Shown here in pieces: positions 58,201-64,000 of a DNA stretch of 64,000 bases (positions are counted from its first letter, which is position 1; each line of letters opens with the position of its first letter). Where the stretch lies: positions 62,001 to 126,000 of the forward strand of contig JAVYIG010001814.1 in assembly GCA_035222895.1 (NCBI GenBank). Reading direction: 5' to 3'. Under the pieces are notes generated by a model. That model was not told where the DNA came from. It saw nothing but the letters and a program-made list of their open reading frames with translations, and made no database searches. The DNA is from Strongylocentrotus droebachiensis (taxonomy: Eukaryota; Echinodermata; Echinoidea; Camarodonta; Strongylocentrotidae). The position numbers were made by a program, and so were the translations under genes.

Positions 58201-60434
58201 ACCAAGTTTTCTGTTCTAGCTCTGCTGACTTCCAGTTTATTCCTTTGCATATGTGGACTGGATGTCTCCTGTATAAAGTATTGCAGAATGATGGGATTCA
58301 TTCATAAGCCTTGAAAAGCGGGATGGGCTAGGGGGATGCAGCCCCCCTGGGAATGTTAAAGTTTTGATATTCGGGCAACCACCTAGAAGCGAGGTGCCCA
58401 AAATCCTCAAATTTGAGCAGCAAGTTGCACAAATATCATCATATTGGGACAGTGGGGTGCCCAAAGTCTACCCATATTTCCATATTTGAGCAGCGAGATG
58501 CCTGAATGATCTCATATTCAAGCAGGAAGTCCTTGAATATGGATTTTCTGTGATTTTTACTCAAAAAGTGTCAATGTTTTTATAATGTTGGGAAAAAAAA
58601 AAAAAAAAAAAATGGAAAAAATTAAAAGCTCTAACACATGGATTCAGTAATTAAGAGATTAAACATCTAGATATTAAGACTCTGTCTGAATTAGGTTTAA
58701 GTTTTCATGATGCAATATGATAAGATTTCAGATCCATGTGCTTGTACATGAAGTTTCTACATGAAGGTTCCTTCTTAACAGTAATTTTGTTAACATGTAC
58801 AGGTGGACGACTATGACTGTATGCTGAACCAAACAAATATAGGCCACAACAACAACAAGTTCTACCTAATACAACTCTTGGAATCTTACTCAGAGTATGC
58901 TGTGTTTACACGATGGGGGAGAGTGGTAAGTACATGAAGTAGAGATTAACAGCGTGTCCACACACAAAGTAATTTTCCCGAAACTCTATTACGAAACGTC
59001 GTATAAAGAATCATCGTATAACTTTCAGAGTGTCCACACACAAGAAACGTCGTATAAATAATCATCGTATAAATTCCAGGATGTCCACACACAGAAGAAA
59101 GTAATCTTGAAACTCTACAGCGAAATGTCGTATAGGTGTGCAGTTTGCTACTGCGGTCATGAAATGGAAGCGAAAATGAGAGGTCTGGTCTCCTTTCGCT
59201 CGAGGTCACGTTAAGCCCCGCCCAGTTAGTTACACTAGTTACACTCCCCCTGTCCACACACAACATTTTCTGTGATTAGGCATGATTCTTTATTGAGTTT
59301 CAGTTCGAAACGATGCCCAAACCTGCGTTTCGTTAGACTAGTGTCGTTATACGATGTATCATTAGTTAGCGTCCACACACAAAATTTTCATCGTAAAACT
59401 ATCGCGAAACAGTATCACTATCGCGAAACGGTATAGCTAATTACGGAAAATGTTGTGTGTGGACAGGGGGTAAGTAAGAGATTAAAAATATTTTGATATA
59501 CATCGAGGGGTCAGTCGCACAAAGACGTAACTCCATTTTGGCCATTTTGAGAAAAAGTGGTTAATGTGTAACTGAGCACTTGGGCCTTACGGAGTTCAGT
59601 CTATGTTTCACTAGCCATTGACTTCAATGGGGTGATGGGTGGAGTTTTCCTGGAAAGCCCACATTTTTCTGAACATTTTTATATCAATACTCATTTTGGC
59701 AAAATATGTATCACGTCTTTGTGTCACTGAACCCTCGACATGTACATTTTGTTTTTATCACAAACTAGTAAATGATAATTGACTTGCAATGTAGCTGTAG
59801 GAAGTTCCAAAAGAGTGTTAGAAATAATAAAACCATAAGAATTGTGGCAATTTTGCAGTGTAAGATTATAAGTTATTGCACCCTAGTTTTAACTAGTGCT
59901 GTAGTCAAACGTTTAACCGTCCGGTATCCGACCGCCCATGGCGGATTCCGTTTTCAATTGGACGGTTTCGTTTTCCCGATTTTTTTTTTTTTTTTTTTTT
60001 TTTTTAATAATTTTTTTTTTAATAATTTTTTTTTTTTTAAAGTTTCGATTTATGCCCCTCCACCTGGCACTATGCCTGGCAATGTCTCCCAGCTCAGTAA
60101 TCTGTGTGTTGACTCACCACTCCAAAACTAGAACAACACTCCATTTTGTCTGTCATCTTGGTTTGAAAGTAATCTTTGTAATAGATCTCATCATCTCAAT
60201 ATGTAGTTTATAATAATAATTCATCCAACTTTTACACAAGGTTCTGTCCTAGGTCCTAGCTCTACTGTTTTTAATTTACATTAATGATCTTACACATTCT
60301 TCTAAAAACAACATTGTTACTATTATTTGTGACAAGTTCACAAGCACAAATCGGCCCCTTTAAATGCACCTCGCAGTTAAATGAAAGTTGCCGACAGAGT
60401 CGGTAAAAAAAAAATAAAAAAAAAAAAAAAAAAC

Positions 60435-60492
<58 letters not shown>

Positions 60493-63400
60493 GTTTAACC
60501 GAAAACCGTCCGGTTTTGACTGGCGGTTAAACGGAATTGGAGATATCCGTGATGTTACAGCACTAGTTTTAACTACGATCCTTTGCATGAACCATATGCC
60601 CTATCATCACCCCTACTAGATGCCAAACATATATGTTAATCATGATTTCTCACCAGCAGTAATTTATACCAAGATACAAGTTACGATTGTCAGAATTGTG
60701 AGTATGAAAAGAAAAAAAACCCACTCCTGTAGAATGTCTAAAGAGAACTCATTTGAACAAAATGTTACAATGCCATCGTCCATTCCAGGGAGAAACGGGT
60801 ATGTCCGCCACCCAGGAATTCGAAAAAGCCGATGAGGAAAGTGCTATTAAGTACTTTTGCAAGAAGTTCAATGACAAGACCAAGAACAAGTGGGAAAACA
60901 GAGCCAACTTTGAGCCCAAAGCAGGCAAATATACCCTGATAGAGGTGGAGGATGCTGATGAGGAGGAACTTCAAGAGACCAGTGACAAGGTATTTCTGAT
61001 TGGGGGGACCCGGGGGAGAGGGTCAAAAGCTATTCATTTTGTTTTCAAAAGGTAAAAAGTTGCCTACCATAATTCTGTATCTTCTTAAGCAAACGTCTTA
61101 TATACAGTGCGCCCCAGAAAGAACGAAACCCAATAATTATCAATGTTTAATCATAACTTAATCACGATTATAATTAATAAATGAAACGTATATGTAAAGC
61201 TTAGATCCTCCTCTTTCATTTGATGCAACTCATATGAAGCATATTTTACGAATGAGTGATTACAAACAATTTGAAGAAAGGGTACCTTTCATATGACACC
61301 TCAATCAGGAAAAATGAGCCAGGAATAACAAAGTTCTGTTTGTATAAAGTAATGCTTGCATTTCCATAATTTTGTTCAATGAATTCGTTTTTACTGGCTG
61401 CCTGCCGTAGCAACAAACAACAAACTCTGTTTCGTTGACGATTAGCCATGCATGAAGTCTTTCGTCTTCTTTTTTGTTAGGGCAGACAGCCACTGGAACA
61501 GATTCGTTTAATAAAATTATGGCCATACTTTCCCTTTTGTTTTCACTTTACTTGTACATGTTTTAAATGATTTGCACATACTTCAAATTACTTTCATTTA
61601 TTTTGTATTTGGAAAAAATGGCTAGTACATACATTTCAATTTTTGTGTTTTGCTCATTGATTATCAGCTTGCTGAGGTGGACGACTCAACTAAGGCAGTA
61701 CAACCTTCTAAGCTGGATAAGGCTACACAGGATTTTGTCAAACTGGTCTTCAATGAAGACATGTTCAAGGAACAGATGACCAAGTTTGAAATCGGTATGG
61801 TATATGCTAAACTCGTTTTCAGTAGCTGTTATTAATATTCTTTAGTTTAAAGTGATTTGTAAAGCTACCATTTGAGAGATGCAAGGTCTATGGCAGTCTA
61901 CAAATTAGGGCCCTTTTAGTCTTTGCCCAAATCTGCATATATGGTCAGGTGCCCTTTAGCAGCGAGATTAACATTCAAATCATTCAAATCATACAAATCA
62001 TGTTTTGCTTCATTAGTGCTAACTTCTCAATACGTTTAAAACCTAGTCCATTTTCCATGTTTTGCATACAAAATGTAACAACGATTTAAAGGTATGAATC
62101 TCCGTGTAAAGACTATCTTCTTGCATATAATTTAGCATTTCTCATTTTCTGATTGTGCTTCATCCGCAGATGTCAAGAAGATGCCTCTGGGTAAACTAAG
62201 CAAGGCTCAGCTTGCCAAGGGCTTTGAAGCATTGGAGGAACTCGAGGACGCGCTACAGAAGAAAGCAAAGAAGCCCAAGCTGAGTGACCTCTCCTCAAAG
62301 TTTTACACCATCATCCCTCATTCCTTTGGGAGAAAGATTCCTCCCGTTATCGATGATGCTGAGAAGATTCAGGCCAAGAAAGACATGCTACTGGTTAGTC
62401 ACATTTGAATCTCATGCTCATTCTTGCCCTGTCTAGTACATCATTATACATTATATCATTATACAAGCTTCATTCACAATACATGTACATTTACAGGTAC
62501 TGAAACTAAGTTTTGGGTGAAAAATTGCCTGCATATGTTAAGAAATGGTGTACATGAGTTTTGACATTGAGAGGCAGTGCTGTGATTGGGGGGGGGGGGG
62601 GGGGGAGCATAGGTCAAATATCAGTCAAATTGGTATAGGCCAAGTAACAATCTAATTGATATCCAATTCCTATGATTTTTCATTACTGATGTTTTTATGC
62701 CTCCGCTACAAAGTAGCCGGAGGCATTATGTTTTCTGGTTGTCCGTCCGTCCGTACGTCCGTACGTCCCGTTCTCGTGATCGCGTTATCTCAAGAACCAA
62801 TTGATGGATTCCCTCCAAACTTGGATCATGTATGTATCTAACAGAGCCAATGAACTGATTAGATTTTGGGGTCACAAGGTCGAGGGTCAAAGGTCACAGG
62901 GCTCATTATGTATACAAAAATAGCTCGTGATCGCATTATCTCAAGAACCGGTAGATGGATTCCTGCCAAACTTTGGTCATGTATGTATCTAACAGAGCCA
63001 ATGAACTGATTAGATTTTGGGGTCACGAGGTCGAAGGTCAAAGGTCACAGGGCTCATTATGTATACAAAAATGGCTCGTGATCGCGTTATCTCAAGAACT
63101 GATCAATGGATTCCTGCCAAAGTTGGGTCATGTATGTATCTTGCAGAGCCAATTAACTGATTAAATTTTGGCGTCACGAGGTCAAAGGTCACAGGGCTCA
63201 TTATGTATGCACAAATAGCTTGTGATCGCATTATCATGAGAACCAATAGACAGATTACTATCAAACTCAAGACATGTATATATGTATCTTGCAGAGCCAA
63301 TTAAATGATTAAATTTTAGGGTCATCAGGTCAAAGGTCATGGGGCTCATTATGTATGACTATAAATAGCTTGTGAATGCATTATCATTAAAAGCGACAGA

Positions 63401-63616
63401 TGGATTACAATCAAACTTGAATTTTAAAAATTGCTTCCGTTTTGGTTTGTAAAATTGCTCTATGGCGGAGGCATCATTTTTAACTGCGCGCAGTCAAAAT
63501 TCCATCTAGTTTTTTCTTCTTCTAATTTTGTTGTTTTCTCTCAATATTTTCAGGTTCTGGGAGACATTGAGATTGCTCTAGGTATGCAGAAGGAAAAGAA
63601 GAAGAAAGATGCAGCG
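52088..63616 (+). CDS. PARP3: PARP3, mono-ADP-ribosyltransferase (5' part, 305 codons in window)
   Basis: Six exons join in frame: 52088-52264, 58803-58925, 60789-60989, 61668-61794, 62170-62393 and 63554-63616. PARP3 is a nuclear DNA-break-activated enzyme that mono-ADP-ribosylates targets using NAD+ and supports end joining. Residues 1-59 are a Lys-rich tail (PPKKRAASTKAGGKGAKAVK). Residues about 60-165 are the WGR DNA-break-sensing domain: LNQTNIGHNNNKFYLIQLLE, then FTRWGRVGETG, then KTKNKWENRANFEPKAGKYT. Residues about 180-305 are the helical regulatory domain: DVKKMPLGKLSKAQLAKGFE, SSKFYTIIPHSFGR and IQAKKDMLLVLGDIEIALG. These blocks match vertebrate PARP3 rather than PARP2 by the short N-terminus and LNQTNIxxNNNKFY. 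The catalytic domain is beyond the window edge. Introns 1 and 2 are full of transposons. Confidence 0.93.
53572..54240 (-). mobile_element. hAT non-autonomous element, copy A (669 bp)
   Basis: Ends TAGTGCTGTA...TACAGCACTA with a perfect 8-bp target duplication CATTATTC (53564-53571, 54241-54248). Subterminal blocks are ACGGATATCTCCAATTCCG and CGCCATGGGCGGTCGGATAC. The centre includes a reverse-transcriptase-like remnant (minus strand: GGTTCTATCCTAGGTCC, ATTAATGATCTTACACATTC). Opposite orientation to copy B at 59894. Confidence 0.88.
54588..54815 (+). repeat. Tandem duplication of a 120-bp AATAAA-containing unit
   Basis: Two units share TGACCCGCRGTATATATAT, CTGAAAATTTATTTTCGGGG and GCTCAAATAAAACTT (second half-copies at 54709). 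Each ends with AATAAA (54686, 54803). Confidence 0.8.
54830..55312. repeat. (CATCAC/ATCATC)n satellite, about 480 bp
   Basis: Imperfect CAT-trinucleotide repeat with interspersed CAC, GCC and CGT. His-rich or Met/Asp-rich frames are artefacts of the repeat. Confidence 0.9.
55814..56222 (+). repeat. Direct repeats of a 60-bp unit, 340 bp apart
   Basis: Both copies (55814-55875 and 56155-56222) contain GTCTGTCAATGT, CCGCAAGCTT and GATGGTTGAGTGCGTC followed by AGAAAAACAACAACAAAT. The second has a GTCT insertion. Confidence 0.8.
57940..58188. mobile_element. 249-bp TTAA-flanked MITE
   Basis: AGGGAGTGTAGC at the left and GCTACACTCCCT at the right, flanked by TTAA (57936-57939, 58189-58192). Fits piggyBac or Kolobok-type insertion. 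Different termini from the 29849/39903 family. Confidence 0.8.
58803..58925 (+). CDS. PARP3: PARP3 exon 2 (WGR domain, first half)
   Basis: 41 codons, phase 0. Acceptor TTAACATGTACAG, donor GTG|GTAAGT. Encodes VDDYDCMLNQTNIGHNNNKF through FTRWGRV, including the Trp-Gly-Arg signature at residues 97-99. Confidence 0.95.
58950..59476. mobile_element. Small foldback element with GTGTCCACACACA arrays and 9-bp duplication
   Basis: GTGTCCACACACAA recurs three times at the left (about 58954, 59029, 59088). It recurs once as CTGTCCACACACAACATTTTC at 59250 and inverted near 59381 and at 59451-59466. Linked CGTCGTATAA and TCGCGAAAC words accompany it. AGAGATTAA is duplicated on both flanks (58941-58949, 59477-59485). 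Same design and duplication length as the 43568-45932 element, but a different repeat unit. Confidence 0.65.
59504..59737. mobile_element. 234-bp MITE with CGAGGG ends
   Basis: CGAGGGGTCAGTCGCACAAA at the left and the complement of CGAGGGTTCAGTGACACAAA at the right; both continue GACGT. ACAT is repeated on both flanks (59500-59503, 59738-59741). Confidence 0.7.
59894..60565 (+). mobile_element. hAT non-autonomous element, copy B (672 bp)
   Basis: Ends TAGTGCTGTA...TACAGCACTA with a perfect 8-bp target duplication GTTTTAAC (59886-59893, 60566-60573). Carries the same interior as copy A in the opposite orientation, including the remnant reading QGSVLGP and, in a shifted frame, YINDLTHS: the reverse-transcriptase QGSVLGP...YINDL motif of a LINE. 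Long T runs differ in length between copies. Confidence 0.9.
60240..60315 (+). pseudogene. LINE reverse-transcriptase fragment inside hAT copy B
   Basis: Frames give QGSVLGP and, after a shift, YINDLTHSSKNN, matching the LINE RT catalytic-domain approach motif. The fragment is frameshifted and only about 25 codons long; the copy in 53850-53925 shows the same break, so capture preceded amplification. Confidence 0.55.
60789..60989 (+). CDS. PARP3: PARP3 exon 3 (WGR domain, second half)
   Basis: 67 codons, phase 0. Acceptor CGTCCATTCCAG, donor AAG|GTATTT. Encodes GETGMSATQEF, KYFCKKFNDKTKNKWENR and AGKYTLIEVEDADEEELQE, the strand-helix core and acidic linker. Confidence 0.95.
60990..61667 (+). 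other. PARP3 intron 3
   Basis: 678 bp. Contains CAGTGCGCCCCAGAAAGAAC at 61106, which resembles a DNA-transposon terminus, but I found no matching opposite end. Confidence 0.6.
61668..61794 (+). CDS. PARP3: PARP3 exon 4
   Basis: Acceptor TTGATTATCAG, donor ATCG|GTATGG (phase 1). Encodes LAEVDDSTKAVQPSKLDKAT and then QDFVKLVFNEDMFKEQM, the first helix of the regulatory domain. Confidence 0.93.
61795..62169 (+). other. PARP3 intron 4
   Basis: 375 bp, AT-rich, no delimited repeat. Confidence 0.8.
62170..62393 (+). CDS. PARP3: PARP3 exon 5
   Basis: Acceptor CTTCATCCGCAG, donor CTG|GTTAGT. Encodes DVKKMPLGKLSKAQLAKGFE, LEELEDALQKKAKKPKLSDL and FYTIIPHSFGRKIPP, the most conserved part of the helical regulatory domain. 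Confidence 0.95.
62394..63553 (+). other. PARP3 intron 5
   Basis: 1.16 kb, mostly the Helitron-like element copy 2 (62697-63509), with an 18-base G run near 62587-62604. Confidence 0.85.
62697..63509 (+). mobile_element. Helitron/HINE-like element, copy 2, with AGGTCA tandem units
   Basis: Same start (ATGCCTCCGC), internal GGCGGAGGCAT, hairpin core ACTGCGCGCAGT (63483-63494) and terminal CTAG (63506-63509) as copy 1. Perfect AGGTCAAAGGTCA occurs at 63035, 63179 and 63327, and GGGTCAAAGGTCA at 62884. Same orientation as copy 1 and within PARP3 intron 5. Confidence 0.62.
63554..63616 (+). CDS. PARP3: PARP3 exon 6 (last in window)
   Basis: 21 codons, phase 0. Acceptor AATATTTTCAG, donor GCG|GTAAGT. 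Encodes VLGDIEIALGMQ followed by a Lys-rich KEKKKKDAA, the end of the helical domain before the catalytic domain. Confidence 0.93.
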
Positions 63617-64000
63617 GTAAGTTTTTTGTTCCTGTCGTGATAATGATTTTATTGAGATATTTGTCAAAATTATGATAGCTAAGCAAAATCTAGTGGCATT
63701 AAAAAAAACTACAGCATTGTGTCTTGCAAATCAATGTTCTCTTTCCCCATCAGAGACTTTTTAACTTGATAGACATGCACACAAACTCATATTGTGATAT
63801 TCAGTGCTTGCTGCCATGACTTGCTACATGTACAGGTAGATTCCAGATAGGTGAAAGGCTTACAATACCACAAGAGTCAGCCAAATACTAGATTACCATT
63901 AGATAATCCCCTTTTGCCCTAAACCTGGTTTCTGTTGTGCCATTAGGTATCCGCCCACTACCTTGTCATATTCAATCTAGTCCTTAAATTGTTACCTTAC
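63617..64000 (+). other. PARP3 intron 6 (partial)
   Basis: 384 bp to the window edge with no feature seen; the gene continues beyond. Confidence 0.8.

Larger units (their letters stand above)
52265..58802 (+). other. PARP3 intron 1
   Basis: 6.5 kb, of which 5.2 kb is one TIR element (52481-57713), itself carrying a hAT MITE. A TTAA MITE sits at 57940-58188. The remaining 58190-58800 has no recognised feature apart from an A-run near 58593. Confidence 0.85.
58926..60788 (+). other. PARP3 intron 2
   Basis: 1.86 kb, about three-quarters composed of three bounded non-autonomous transposons (58950-59476, 59504-59737, 59894-60565) laid end to end. Confidence 0.85.

Noticed and set aside
61106-61560. 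Tc1/mariner-like element starting CAGTGCGCCCCAGAAAG in PARP3 intron 3
   Set aside because: The left end looks transposon-like but no inverted partner or target duplication could be found, so it was not annotated as a bounded element.

Overview
This is a eukaryotic, gene-sparse and transposon-dense window. Four spliced protein-coding genes are supported, and about 90% of the sequence is introns, intergenic DNA and repeats. The gene families, the short-exon/long-intron structure and the dispersed TACATGTA-type AT-rich DNA suggest a marine deuterostome, most likely an echinoderm (sea-urchin-like). That assignment is inference; no rRNA or mitochondrial marker is present.

Layout. (1) 1-9508: a telomere-motif hairpin (188-363), then a 6.6-kb terminal-inverted-repeat element (480-7114) whose ends are arrays of GACGTC-rich repeats, then gene-free sequence with poly-G/C runs. 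(2) 9509-16766 (+): an Egalitarian/EXD1-like gene of four visible coding exons (1322 codons). It has N-terminal winged-helix-like repeats, a 3'-5' exonuclease fold that appears to have lost catalytic residues, and a tandemly duplicated C-terminal repeat. (3) 17085-18256: a SINE tail and a Helitron-like element carrying nuclear-receptor-type AGGTCA repeats. (4) 21844-27765 (+): a complete three-exon LHFPL tetraspan gene (343 aa) with a long cytoplasmic tail. (5) 27766-41270: a long gene-poor interval with MITEs, a 500-bp polypyrimidine block and a LINE 3' end. (6) 41271-42425 (-): an intronless-CDS class A GPCR with a TATA-box promoter and a probable 5'UTR intron. (7) 43559-52087: a foldback element with 9-bp target duplications, simple repeats, SINE/LINE tails. 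(8) 52088 to the window end (+): the first six coding exons of PARP3 (305 codons: N-terminus, WGR domain, helical regulatory domain). The catalytic domain lies beyond the window.

The four genes are functionally unrelated neighbours: RNA-binding adaptor/piRNA-type, membrane tetraspan, receptor and DNA-repair ADP-ribosyltransferase. What ties the window together is the mobile DNA. At least eleven bounded non-autonomous transposons were delimited by reading their inverted ends, and several have target-site duplications: two hAT copies with perfect 8-bp duplications, two foldback elements with 9-bp duplications, TTAA-flanked MITEs, and a TTA-flanked 5.2-kb element. PARP3 introns 1 and 2 consist largely of them. 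A recurring design is a long non-coding element whose inverted ends are built from its own private short tandem repeat.
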